Below are positions 24,924 through 33,724 of a DNA stretch of 64,000 nt, in pieces (positions within the stretch are counted from its first letter, which is position 1; each line of letters starts with the position of its first letter). Position numbers and translations under genes: made by a program. Source of the stretch: SpSt-1165 sp964391725 (GTDB lineage Bacteria > Chloroflexota > Anaerolineae > Anaerolineales > Anaerolineaceae). The notes under the pieces were generated by a model. That model was not told where the DNA came from. It worked only from the letters and a program-made list of their open reading frames with translations, and did not search any database. The stretch lies in assembly GCA_964391725.1 (NCBI GenBank), contig CAYMNB010000010.1, positions 6,930-70,929 of the forward strand. Reading direction: 5' to 3'.

Positions 24924-27326
24924 ATGCAATACGGATATTTTGAAGATGCAGCAAGAGAATATGTCATTACCAACCTGTTCACCCCAGTGAAGTGGATCAA
25001 TTATATTGGCACGCTCAATTTCGGTGGATTTGTCGATCACACCGGAGGAGCGCTGATCTGCAAACAAGATCCTGCCTTGAACCGTATCACCAAATACATA
25101 CCGCAGCTGCCCTCTGCAGATTTCAAAGGAGAGAGCCTGTATTTGCGTTTCCACCAGGAAAATGGATATGACATCTATTCTCCCTTTTACACCCCCACAT
25201 TAAAAACCTTGGATCGTTATGAATGTCATGTGGGCTTGGGCTACACCACCATCATCAGCGAACGCAACGGCATCCGGGCAGAGATCACCATATTTGTTCC
25301 CAGCCATTACAAAGCAGAGATCCGCCGCATAACCATCACCAACATTTCGCACAACCCAATCACCCTCGATGCGATCCCCGTGGTGGAATACACCCATTTT
25401 GACGCGTTGAAACAATTCACCAACGCTGATTGGGTGCCGCAAACCATGCAAAGCCGCACTCACCACGATGCTGACAATCAATTAATCCTGACTCAATATG
25501 CCTTCATGAAACGCGACACAGCCATCAACTACTTCTCGGGCAGTCTTCTCGCTGATTCTTTCGAAACTGATCGCAAAATTTTTCTTGGTAACAACGAATA
25601 TGGCAGTTGGTCAAATCCACTCTCTTTGCAGAATCGATCTCTGTCAAATTCTGAAGCCAACCGTGGTGACAACATTGCCGCTATCCTTTACCCTCTGGGC
25701 ACGTTGCAGCCTGGTGAAAGCCGTACCCTCATCACCCAATTGGGCCAGACCGACAGGATAACATCAGTGGCGGCCGATATCCATTCTTTCCGCCAACCAC
25801 AAACGGTGGAAACTGCTCTGTCTGAATTAAAGCAATTCTGGGATGACTACCTCGCGCATCTGCAGGTGAACACACCCGATCAAATGTTTAATACATTGGT
25901 CAACGTACACAATGCGCGCCAGTGTTACATCACCAAAAACTGGTCGCGTTACCTGTCTTTGTATCAGTTGGGTTTGGGCGCTCGCGGCATCGGTACGCGC
26001 GACAGTTCGCAAGATATTCTGGGTGTGGTGCATGCGGTGCCGCAAGAAGCCAAAATCCTGCTGCGGCAATTGATCAGTGTTCAATCCATCAATGGCTATG
26101 CCTACCATCAATTTTACCCACTCACCATGGAAGCCAATATGGGGGATTCAGCCGGTGAGGAAGACCGCCCCAAATATTACAGCGATGATTTTCTTTGGAC
26201 CGTACAGGCAATCGCCGCCTATCTCAAAGAAACTGGTGATCTGGCCTTTCTGGATGAGACCATTCCTTTCTATGAAAAAGATGCCAGCGACCAGCCTTTA
26301 GAAATTGGCACCGTCAGAGAACACATTGACCGTGGCATCACTTTCAGCCTGCATGACACCGGTCGGCATGGATTGTGCCTGCTAGGTTTTGCCGATTGGA
26401 ACGATACCATCAACCTGCCAGCTGGCGCCGAATCCGCCTTCACCACCTGTTTGTTGGGTGTTGCGCTCAAAGAGCGTATCGCCATCGCTGAATTGGACAA
26501 TGATCCGACAACCCTAAAGCGGCTTGAAGGGCAATATCACGCACTTAAGAAAACCTTCAACGAAGTCGCCTGGACCGGTGATTGGTATTTGAGTTATTTT
26601 GACGAACAGGGCAATCCCCTGGGTTCGCCCGGCAATGAATTTGGCAAAATATATGTGTACGGACAAACCTGGCCGATCCTGGCAGGCTTTGCGGATGAGG
26701 AAAAAGCCCATAAATCACTGGCCGCCATACACCAATATCTGGTAACTGAACAAGGCATTAAGCTGAGCACCCCTGGTTACGATGGCTTTGACCCCCATGT
26801 TGGCGGTATCAGCACCTATCCTCCCGGTGCCAAAGAAAACTGCGGCATCTTCATGCATGTCAATCCCTGGGTTATCATGGCAGAAACCATCACCGGCAAT
26901 GCCCAGCGAGCTTATGAGTATCATCAATTCACCAATCCGGCGCTGAAGAATGACATCATTGATCGGTATGAGTGTGAACCTTATGTCTATGCGCAAAATA
27001 TCTTGAGTGACGAACACCCCCAGTTTGGATTAGCCCGCAATAGCTGGCTTTCTGGTACGGCAGCGTGGATGTATGTGGCAGCCACCCAGTACATTTTGGG
27101 CATCCAGCCCACCTATCAGGGACTCAGCATATCACCTCGCTTGCCAGAACAATGGGAAAAAGTCACTGTGACAAGGAAATTCCGTGGTGCAGACTATCAA
27201 ATCACCATCGCGAAGCACCCAGAAACACAGAAAACCATGCGACTAACCGTAGATAGCCATCCCATTGTTGGGAATACCATTCCCATCTTCACAGAAGGAT
27301 CACACCAAATTGTGGTCTGGTTGTAA
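24924..27326 (+). CDS. Second GH94 glycoside phosphorylase, substrate unknown
   Basis: This 800-residue paralogue begins 10 bp after the cellobiose phosphorylase with a strong AAGGGAGG site. The opening is similar (QYGYFEDAAREYVIT) but then differs: GGFVDHTGGALICKQDPALN replaces the ISNTAGGYSF block that lines the cellobiose site. The catalytic Asp is kept in LLGFADWNDTIN (about residue 491). The conserved STYPPGAKENCGIFMHVNPW block is also present. It is therefore probably an active phosphorylase with a different acceptor or linkage, for example a beta-1,3, beta-1,2 or cellodextrin-type substrate; I cannot say which. It shares the LacI promoter. Confidence 0.85.
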   Translation: MQYGYFEDAAREYVITNLFTPVKWINYIGTLNFGGFVDHTGGALICKQDPALNRITKYIPQLPSADFKGESLYLRFHQENGYDIYSPFYTPTLKTLDRYECHVGLGYTTIISERNGIRAEITIFVPSHYKAEIRRITITNISHNPITLDAIPVVEYTHFDALKQFTNADWVPQTMQSRTHHDADNQLILTQYAFMKRDTAINYFSGSLLADSFETDRKIFLGNNEYGSWSNPLSLQNRSLSNSEANRGDNIAAILYPLGTLQPGESRTLITQLGQTDRITSVAADIHSFRQPQTVETALSELKQFWDDYLAHLQVNTPDQMFNTLVNVHNARQCYITKNWSRYLSLYQLGLGARGIGTRDSSQDILGVVHAVPQEAKILLRQLISVQSINGYAYHQFYPLTMEANMGDSAGEEDRPKYYSDDFLWTVQAIAAYLKETGDLAFLDETIPFYEKDASDQPLEIGTVREHIDRGITFSLHDTGRHGLCLLGFADWNDTINLPAGAESAFTTCLLGVALKERIAIAELDNDPTTLKRLEGQYHALKKTFNEVAWTGDWYLSYFDEQGNPLGSPGNEFGKIYVYGQTWPILAGFADEEKAHKSLAAIHQYLVTEQGIKLSTPGYDGFDPHVGGISTYPPGAKENCGIFMHVNPWVIMAETITGNAQRAYEYHQFTNPALKNDIIDRYECEPYVYAQNILSDEHPQFGLARNSWLSGTAAWMYVAATQYILGIQPTYQGLSISPRLPEQWEKVTVTRKFRGADYQITIAKHPETQKTMRLTVDSHPIVGNTIPIFTEGSHQIVVWL

Positions 27327-27350
27327 ACTCCTCAAAGTTTTGGTTATAAT
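27321..27350 (+). promoter_or_regulatory. Promoter for the degenerate-GGDEF membrane protein gene
   Basis: TTGTAA (27321-27326), 18-bp spacer, TATAAT (27345-27350), overlapping the end of the GH94 gene. The leader holds two small inverted repeats: ATGAG...CTCAT and CATGCC...GGCATG, at about 27360-27392. Confidence 0.4.
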
Positions 27351-27421
27351 AAATCAGTATGAGGATTTTCTCATGCCATTAAGGGCATGGCTATTGGTAT
27401 TTACCTAAAGGATCTGTCTGG

Positions 27422-28213
27422 ATGAAGAACTTTTTTGTTGCATTTTGGTCACTGATACTCATCATCGTCTTCTTTGTATTTCTATTACATTTTCAGGCAT
27501 GGGAACTTTTTCAGCTGTCTACCTTGCCGCTGGTATTCGCTATTGCGCTGCCTCTCTCCCTCTACGCCAGTCATTCCTGGAAATTCGGAATATCCACCAA
27601 CCTTCTCATCGTTTTGATCTTCAATCTAATCATTCACCTGGTCGTGCTTCAAAATGTCCAGCCATTTTACCAATATCTGGCAGAATTTATTCTGCTTGCG
27701 TTGACCGTTATCGCCGCTACCATCTGCGGGCAAAAACTGCGGGAGTTTGCAAAAGAATACGACCTGGTCTCAGCGCTGTTTGCAGACAAGAAAATCCCTC
27801 ACCTCGACGACATCCGATCATTAATCGAATCAGAATTCGCACGTGGTACCCGTTATAATTATCCCATATCGATGGTATTACTGCAAAGCAACACAGATCA
27901 AAACACAGAACTGCAACTCAAGGCGGAATTCCTGACCAATTTGTTCAGCGAACGCCTCGCGGGCAATGAGTTATCAACCTTTTTGGTTGAAAAAAGTCGT
28001 ATCACCGACATACTGGTCAAATCAGAGGTAGAGAACGAATACCTCATGATATGTCCGGGTACGGACCGTCCATCTGCAGAACTTCTCATCGAAAGGCTCA
28101 GGAAGGCACAAACAAACGGAAAAATGGTTGATTTCCAGGCCACCATCGCAGCCTTTCCTGATGATGCTCGTTCATTCAACAGTTTACTCGAACAGTTAAG
28201 GATAAGCCGTTGA
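27422..28213 (+). CDS. Membrane protein with a degenerate GGDEF-like domain
   Basis: This 263-residue protein has about four N-terminal membrane helices (residues 1-105). The cytoplasmic part (about 118-263) follows the diguanylate-cyclase fold: RGTRYNYPISMVLLQSN resembles the RxxRYxxPLSLLLLDID strand, and LMICPGTDRPSAELLIERLRKAQ with TIAAFPDDARSFNSLLEQ resembles the end of GGDEF domains. The GGDEF signature itself is absent; the position reads SEVENEYLM, so cyclase activity is not expected. It may be a c-di-GMP or nucleotide sensor, or a structural partner. It precedes the BcsB-like gene, suggesting a joint role in exopolysaccharide control. AAGGAT precedes the ATG. Confidence 0.65.
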   Translation: MKNFFVAFWSLILIIVFFVFLLHFQAWELFQLSTLPLVFAIALPLSLYASHSWKFGISTNLLIVLIFNLIIHLVVLQNVQPFYQYLAEFILLALTVIAATICGQKLREFAKEYDLVSALFADKKIPHLDDIRSLIESEFARGTRYNYPISMVLLQSNTDQNTELQLKAEFLTNLFSERLAGNELSTFLVEKSRITDILVKSEVENEYLMICPGTDRPSAELLIERLRKAQTNGKMVDFQATIAAFPDDARSFNSLLEQLRISR

Positions 28214-28237
28214 CAATTTCTTAAAATTTTTTATTAT
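28210..28237 (+). promoter_or_regulatory. Promoter for the BcsB-like gene
   Basis: TTGACA (28210-28215), 16-bp spacer, TATTAT (28232-28237), overlapping the stop codon of the preceding gene. The leader of about 95 bases contains no ORF I trust. Confidence 0.45.
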
Positions 28238-28336
28238 TAATATCATTTTAATGGTATTATTTAGCAAATAAGCCCACATTAACAATATCACACATGATCC
28301 ACCATTCAACTAACAGAGCAATCTGGGGAGAAGATT

Positions 28337-30823
28337 ATGAATAAAAAGTTTCTATTACCGTTATTAGTACTACTTTTTTTGGCAATTCCCACAAGTTTTA
28401 TCCTGGCACAGGGAAACCCGGCGCAATTACAGGTTGACCCGACGCCCACCCCGCTGCCTTTGCCGCCGGATGCACGGCCCACACCCCTGCCAAATATTAC
28501 TGAATATGAAAATCAGGCTTCCTTTACCTTCGCCAACATCGGTGAAGTAACCACGATTTTGCGCTATCCTGGGCAGCAAAACTTGTACGCCAACTTTCCG
28601 AACCAATGGCAATTGATCGCCGGGTCTGGCGAAGCAGAAAAACTCCCACCTGGGGCCACTGACACCCTGGCAAACAGCCGTTTTGCTGGTGTTTCTTTCA
28701 TCGAAATTCATTATGACTTTGCTGACACAGCCACAGAGGAAAGTACCGGGGCAGAACAAACCTATTGGAGACTGCAGGAACTATATCCCTGGATTTCCCG
28801 CCCAGGTATCGAAGTCTACATCAACGAAATTCTGATTGGCATGTTTATCCCTGAGGTAGGTACAGATTTACGCGTGCAGATGCCGATTCCGCCTCTCCTC
28901 ACCATGTTAAGCGCTGAAAATCCCTATAACGAATACAACATTGAAATTGCCTTTTACAGCGATGGTGACATCTACTGCAATTATGACGGGCTGCTGACTA
29001 TCTATGATGATTCAAGCATCAATATCAATTATTACTGGCGGTCTGCTTTCAGGGTGTTGTCGAACCTGCCGAGACCCCTTGTGCAGGACACATTCATCCC
29101 GGAAACGCTTGCCTTGATCGTGTCCGACCAGCCCACTGCAGCAGATATTGAAGCCATCACCTGGGTTTCCAGCAGCATTGCTCAAAACTCATTTACCAAC
29201 ATCAATTTCCAGGTATTCAAAGGCAACGAAGTGACACAGGATGACCTGACAGACAAAAGCGCTGTCATCATCGGTTCCCCTGCTGAAAATAGTTTCCTGC
29301 GACAACTGTACAATGGAAATCTGCTTCCCAGCGGGTTGTCAGCCAACGGCAGAACCATCATTGCCAATAACAACCCTGTTGCCAAAGAGACTGGTGTGTT
29401 GCAGATCATCCCTTCCAATGTTAATCCGCTTTTCACCTTTGTGACCATCACTGGTGAAACCGACATTGCCATCGCTCGTGCCGCCAAGGCATTTGCCAGC
29501 CCCCCCATCGGTGCGACTTATCAGCTTTTGCTGGTTGATTATGACTTTCCACGCAGCACCGGGGTGACACCATTGGAAGAAATAGTCATTGATCAAGCTA
29601 CCGGCATCGAAGCGACTCGAAATCTATTCACTTTTGCAAGCCTTGGATTCCGTCAAAGAACAACACAGGGTATTGGCTTACAGCGCTTCTTCCTTAGTTT
29701 TTACGTACCGCGCGATGTAATCATCGATGACGACCTGACATTGACCGTGAATTACCTGTATTCTGACGCCATCGACCGCAATTCTTCCAACATGGTGGTG
29801 TACATGAATAATCAGCCGGTAGGCAATCTGCCGATGGATACAACACCGACCGAAATTCAAACCGCCGAAGTCACCATTAAAAAAGAAAATGTGGTTCAGG
29901 GTAGCGTCAACGTAATTCGTATCGATGGACAGGTCAACATAACCCTGATTTGCGAAGACTATGATCCTGCCATCTATTGGTTGACCGTTTACGCCGATTC
30001 CCAACTGACCATTCCCTATACAAAAGTGACCAATGCGGTAGATATCGCACCGATTGTGAACCCGATCGTTCCCTTTGCCTTTGAACCAAACCATGTCGTG
30101 GTTTTGGGAACCAACCCCAACAACGCCCAAATGAGTGCTCTGGCTGATGTTTATAACCAGCTTGGCAACCTCAACAGAACAACCGATTTCGATGTGACCA
30201 TCAGTCTGGAGGACAATGTAGACTTAAACCAATATCCCGACCACGATGTTCTGATGATCGGCTTGCCAACTTCATCCCTATTCATCGAACAAGTCAACGA
30301 AAGATTGCCGCAGCCATTCACTGCGGGAACAAACAACCTGCAACAACTCATTGGACAAACAGCTTATCAACTGGTTCCTGGCATTGATCTGGGTGTTATC
30401 CAGGCGATCCCCGCCCAGGCGAATCCAGCCCGCATGATATCACTATTGACCGGCACCACTGAACAGGGTTTTGATTGGGGCATCCAAGAGATCCTTGACA
30501 ATGGCTCCTTCCTGTCTGGCGATTTATTCTTCGTGCAGGAAACAACCACAAACGGTTTCTTCTCCACCCTTTTCTCACAGGCAGTACTGGACACCATGGT
30601 CAGCGAAGTGCTCGACGAACAGGAATTTGTGCCTGCTGGAGAGGCAGAGACAGAGGAGGAGGATGATTCTGACGGTATCGTCACCACAGAAGGATTATAT
30701 ATCCGCGACGACGTTACTGACACCACCCGCCCAATCCTGATGATCGCTGGCATAGCCATCGTAGGCCTTCTGATCATCATCTATCTCGGAACACGTATCG
30801 CCAGCGGCGGCAAACGCAAGTAA
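28337..30823 (+). CDS. BcsB-like cellulose synthase accessory protein
   Basis: This 828-residue protein has a signal peptide (1-24, ending ILAQG), a Pro/Thr-rich spacer, and a large extracytoplasmic part with two repeated carbohydrate-binding/flavodoxin-like units. One C-terminal membrane helix (about 797-818) is followed by Lys/Arg. This is the layout of BcsB, which anchors to BcsA and guides the growing glucan. Family-like stretches include ISRPGIEVYINEILIG, FYSDGDIYCNYD, and in the second unit LICEDYDPAIYWLTVYADS. No BcsA-type synthase gene lies in the window. The protein could serve another beta-glucan polymerase. GGGGAGAAG precedes the ATG. Confidence 0.78.
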   Translation: MNKKFLLPLLVLLFLAIPTSFILAQGNPAQLQVDPTPTPLPLPPDARPTPLPNITEYENQASFTFANIGEVTTILRYPGQQNLYANFPNQWQLIAGSGEAEKLPPGATDTLANSRFAGVSFIEIHYDFADTATEESTGAEQTYWRLQELYPWISRPGIEVYINEILIGMFIPEVGTDLRVQMPIPPLLTMLSAENPYNEYNIEIAFYSDGDIYCNYDGLLTIYDDSSININYYWRSAFRVLSNLPRPLVQDTFIPETLALIVSDQPTAADIEAITWVSSSIAQNSFTNINFQVFKGNEVTQDDLTDKSAVIIGSPAENSFLRQLYNGNLLPSGLSANGRTIIANNNPVAKETGVLQIIPSNVNPLFTFVTITGETDIAIARAAKAFASPPIGATYQLLLVDYDFPRSTGVTPLEEIVIDQATGIEATRNLFTFASLGFRQRTTQGIGLQRFFLSFYVPRDVIIDDDLTLTVNYLYSDAIDRNSSNMVVYMNNQPVGNLPMDTTPTEIQTAEVTIKKENVVQGSVNVIRIDGQVNITLICEDYDPAIYWLTVYADSQLTIPYTKVTNAVDIAPIVNPIVPFAFEPNHVVVLGTNPNNAQMSALADVYNQLGNLNRTTDFDVTISLEDNVDLNQYPDHDVLMIGLPTSSLFIEQVNERLPQPFTAGTNNLQQLIGQTAYQLVPGIDLGVIQAIPAQANPARMISLLTGTTEQGFDWGIQEILDNGSFLSGDLFFVQETTTNGFFSTLFSQAVLDTMVSEVLDEQEFVPAGEAETEEEDDSDGIVTTEGLYIRDDVTDTTRPILMIAGIAIVGLLIIIYLGTRIASGGKRK

Positions 30824-30843
30824 ATTTTTTAATGAATTTCATA

Positions 30844-30879
30844 AAAAAGGAATCCCCAGCTAATCGGGGATTCCTTTTT
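30844..30879. terminator. Bidirectional Rho-independent terminator
   Basis: Perfect stem GGAATCCCC / GGGGATTCC with a 7-base loop, preceded by AAAAAA and followed by TTTTT. It serves the BcsB-like gene (plus) and the acetyltransferase gene (minus), whose stop codon overlaps its right edge. Confidence 0.92.
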
Positions 30880-31462
30880 ATACTATCTGTACCGTTTCAT
30901 TTTGAAGTGAATACTTCCTGCCACAGTGGCATCGACTGCATCCCCCGGCAAATGTAAGCGGCAAGCCGCAACGGCAAACCCATCCCTTTTGGCGAGCAGG
31001 ATTTCCCGCAACCACCGCACATGGTCGAACATCTTTTGTAACAACCGCTCCTGCGCCAATGGTGGCAAATTCACCTACAGTGATACCAGGCAAAATTACA
31101 GCGCCCGCACCAATCGCTGCCCCCTGTTTGACCAGTGTTGGCGAAAGCCAGCTGTGATCTTGATAGCGATGACTTGCTTCCGGCAGGCGAGGTGAGCGCG
31201 GATGACGGTCATTGGTGAAAAAGACCCCTGGCCCGACAAACACACCATCCTCGAGTGTGACGCCTTCCCATAACATATTGCCATTTTTAATGGTCACATT
31301 GCTGCCAACGGCAACCCCGCTTTCCATGAACGTGTTGTCACCAATGTTGCAACTATCTCCGATGCTGACCCCGTCCATGATATGACAAAAAGCCCAAATT
31401 TTTGTACCTTTGCCAATGTCCTGTGTGTCCACGATCGCTGTTGGATGAACAAAATAATCCAT
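30878..31462 (-). CDS. WbpD/WlbB-like hexapeptide N-acetyltransferase with C-terminal zinc ribbon
   Basis: This 194-residue left-handed beta-helix acetyltransferase has many hexapeptide repeats (IGDSCNIGDNTF, VFVGPGVFFTNDRHPRS, IGAGAVILPGITVGEFATIGAGAVVTKDV). The end GNPARQKGWVCRCG with a later CSRCHCG gives four or more cysteines, probably zinc-bound, as in UDP-2-acetamido-3-amino-glucuronate acetyltransferases. The start ATG 31462 has GGAGAG 6 bases upstream. Together with the Gfo/Idh oxidoreductase (40981) and DegT aminotransferase (42084) it would build a 2,3-diacetamido sugar acid; a WbpA-type dehydrogenase is not in the window. Confidence 0.83.
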   Translation of the reverse strand: MDYFVHPTAIVDTQDIGKGTKIWAFCHIMDGVSIGDSCNIGDNTFMESGVAVGSNVTIKNGNMLWEGVTLEDGVFVGPGVFFTNDRHPRSPRLPEASHRYQDHSWLSPTLVKQGAAIGAGAVILPGITVGEFATIGAGAVVTKDVRPCAVVAGNPARQKGWVCRCGLPLTFAGGCSRCHCGRKYSLQNETVQIV

Positions 31463-31489
31463 CGTACTCTCCAAATTAACTATTATTCT

Positions 31490-32674
31490 CTATCTCTGAA
31501 ATAAATGCTGCAGCAGGGAGAAATATTTCGCCTTTTCCAAATCCCATTGCCATTCTGGCAGGAGGTTGGCATCATTAATCGTCACCGCCTCACGCAATTG
31601 GTTGCGATCAGCCAGGCACTGCTGGATGACCTTGGCGAATTCATCAACATCCCCGGCCGCAAAAAGAAACGCCTTGCCATTTTTGAAAAGCTGATCAATC
31701 ACCTTCAGCCGACTGGCGATCACAGGCAAGCCCATAATCGTGAACTCCAGCACCTTGGTTGGAATGGCGATATCCATGTGGGCATCTGGAAAGGCAGGAT
31801 AAATGCCCGCATCGGCATTCACAAGGGCGGCCGGCACCTCTTCCATAGACACCGCTGGCAGGATGTTGACCCACCTGCCAAGTCTCAACGAGGCAACCAG
31901 TTCTCTCAACGCTTGCTTGTATGCATTTTCCGGCCCAATGATGCGAAGTTCAATCGCAGGGTATGAATTCTTCACAATATCGATAGCACGGATGGCAATG
32001 TCAAGGCCATACCTTGGCGCGATCGTCCCTGGGTAAACGAGCACAAACTTCTGTAAATTGTCGTTTTTGAATGCTGCAAACTTTTCCCGGTTATATACCT
32101 TACGATCTGGGAAATTTCTTATCACGGTGATTTTTTCGGGCTCTGTACCACGTTCTATGATATTGTCACGAAAATTCTCATTGGCACAAATCACTGCATT
32201 GGCAAACCAGATTGAGCAACGCTCCTCGAGCTGAAGGAGTTGAACCAGGGTGCTGTCTTCTTTCGCCCGAAACTTTGATTGATAAAATTCTGGCACCGGG
32301 TCATGGATATCAAGAATCACTTTCGCGCCAAAAATCCGCGGAATAAGGGCCGAAAAGACCAAAAAATCGGGCATATTGTGAACATGTACCACATCATATC
32401 TGCGAAATAAGTATAGCCAGCTGAGAACGAGGAAGTAACAAACAAACGCCAATCCGTATTCCAGAATAAACTCAATGGCGTTGGCACTATTGCCATGGGG
32501 TATCAAAATGGGCGTCACCCGAATTGATCCATTTACACGCGTGCGCCTGACCTGTTCCCGTTCGCGGGCACAGACAACATCAACCGTGTGACCCTGTTCT
32601 ACCAGGCTTTCTGCATAACGAATGACACGCTGGTCAACATAGTAATTCTGGTGAACAAGCATGCAAATTTTCAT
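31490..32674 (-). CDS. GT4 family glycosyltransferase
   Basis: This 394-residue GT-B glycosyltransferase adds a sugar to a lipid-linked glycan in the cytoplasm. The N-terminal Rossmann half opens with KICMLVHQNYYVDQRVIRYAESL and includes YDVVHVHNMPDFLV. The donor half has KFVLVYPGTIAPRYGLDIAI, ELRIIGPE and the EFTIMGLPVIAS region with the conserved Glu (VLEFTIMG). A hydrophobic segment (about residues 69-90) probably associates with the membrane. Donor and acceptor are not known. It is the most distal glycosyltransferase of the minus-strand operon. Confidence 0.86.
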   Translation of the reverse strand: MKICMLVHQNYYVDQRVIRYAESLVEQGHTVDVVCAREREQVRRTRVNGSIRVTPILIPHGNSANAIEFILEYGLAFVCYFLVLSWLYLFRRYDVVHVHNMPDFLVFSALIPRIFGAKVILDIHDPVPEFYQSKFRAKEDSTLVQLLQLEERCSIWFANAVICANENFRDNIIERGTEPEKITVIRNFPDRKVYNREKFAAFKNDNLQKFVLVYPGTIAPRYGLDIAIRAIDIVKNSYPAIELRIIGPENAYKQALRELVASLRLGRWVNILPAVSMEEVPAALVNADAGIYPAFPDAHMDIAIPTKVLEFTIMGLPVIASRLKVIDQLFKNGKAFLFAAGDVDEFAKVIQQCLADRNQLREAVTINDANLLPEWQWDLEKAKYFSLLQHLFQR

Positions 32675-32728
32675 TCAATCAATGCCCTGTATAGGAATAA
32701 CTTACCCTTTGAACCTGGCACTATTATT

Positions 32729-33724
32729 TCAACCTTTCCTATCAGAAGAATCCGACTGCTTTTTTCGGTCAATTATCTGTTGGTAAATTTGCCAGACACG
32801 GTCTGCTGAATGATGTATACCATAAGCCTGCATTCTTTCACGCCCACGGCAGCGCAAACCGCTTTTCAGCACCATTGCCACCTTGTCTGCCATGTCTGTT
32901 GGATTCCTTTTTGCCAAATAGCAATTTTCCACTCCGTCGATTAACTCGCTAACATCTCCCGCATCGACGGTTACAACCGGCAAATTACAGGCAAGCGCTT
33001 CGCGAATGGCAACAGGACTGCCTTCATGTTCAGACGCCAGCACACACACATCACAGGCATTGAAATATAGCGCCATTGTTGCATGGGACTTGTCGTGAAC
33101 GACCACAAGCTCGCTTCGCGGAATCATAGCTTTGACCAATTGCATCATTTCTTCGACAATGTCAAACCGCTTGACCAACCGGGCAGGATTCCATGGGAAA
33201 AGAATCAATTTTTTGTCCAATGGCAGTCCTAACTGTTTTCGGGCATCAGCCTGATCAATCAGCGGTAACCTGGACAAAGAAACGCCAAAAGGTATCACAT
33301 GAGCATCCTCCCGCCCAGACGCTTTTTTCATTTCTTCCGTCATTACAATGACAACATCCGCTCGCCTCGCAGCCGATGTGCCGATTTTTTTATCACGTTG
33401 ATCGCTTTCACCTTCGCTTAACAAATCGGAGCCCAGAAAGGTAGCCACCACCGGCATACGTTTCTGCAACAGGGCAATATAAACGCTCAATCCATAAAAA
33501 GCATGCACCAGGTCATATTTTGGTCTTTGCAGATTCATCCACAAGAACTTCATAGCAGCCTTTAGGTAAGCAATCGGGTTTCCGGTTTGAATAGATATCA
33601 CATCAAACTCCGCCCCCTTCTGTGCCAACATTCGTTGTTGAATGCCGACACTGGGGGTTCCCGTGTGGTCATCCTCCGGATACACATTTGACACAAGCAG
33701 AATGCGAATAGGTTCAGTTGCCAT
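32729..33724 (-). CDS. GT4 family glycosyltransferase
   Basis: This 331-residue GT-B enzyme starts IRILLVSNVYPEDDHTGTPSVGIQQRML, a common opening of GT4 proteins acting in exopolysaccharide assembly. DLVHAFYGLSVYIALL is the acceptor-half motif. In the donor half, LILFPWNPARLVKRFDIVEEMM and CVLASEHEGSPVAIREALACNLPVV include the E-x7-E donor-binding motif. It overlaps the deacetylase stop by 11 bases, so translation is coupled. The protein is slightly short for GT4 but complete. Sugar specificity is unknown. Confidence 0.87.
   Translation of the reverse strand: MATEPIRILLVSNVYPEDDHTGTPSVGIQQRMLAQKGAEFDVISIQTGNPIAYLKAAMKFLWMNLQRPKYDLVHAFYGLSVYIALLQKRMPVVATFLGSDLLSEGESDQRDKKIGTSAARRADVVIVMTEEMKKASGREDAHVIPFGVSLSRLPLIDQADARKQLGLPLDKKLILFPWNPARLVKRFDIVEEMMQLVKAMIPRSELVVVHDKSHATMALYFNACDVCVLASEHEGSPVAIREALACNLPVVTVDAGDVSELIDGVENCYLAKRNPTDMADKVAMVLKSGLRCRGRERMQAYGIHHSADRVWQIYQQIIDRKKQSDSSDRKG

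Noticed and set aside
27360..27392. Small hairpins in the leader of the GGDEF-like gene considered as a c-di-GMP riboswitch
   Set aside because: Too short and without the conserved core of known c-di-GMP riboswitches.
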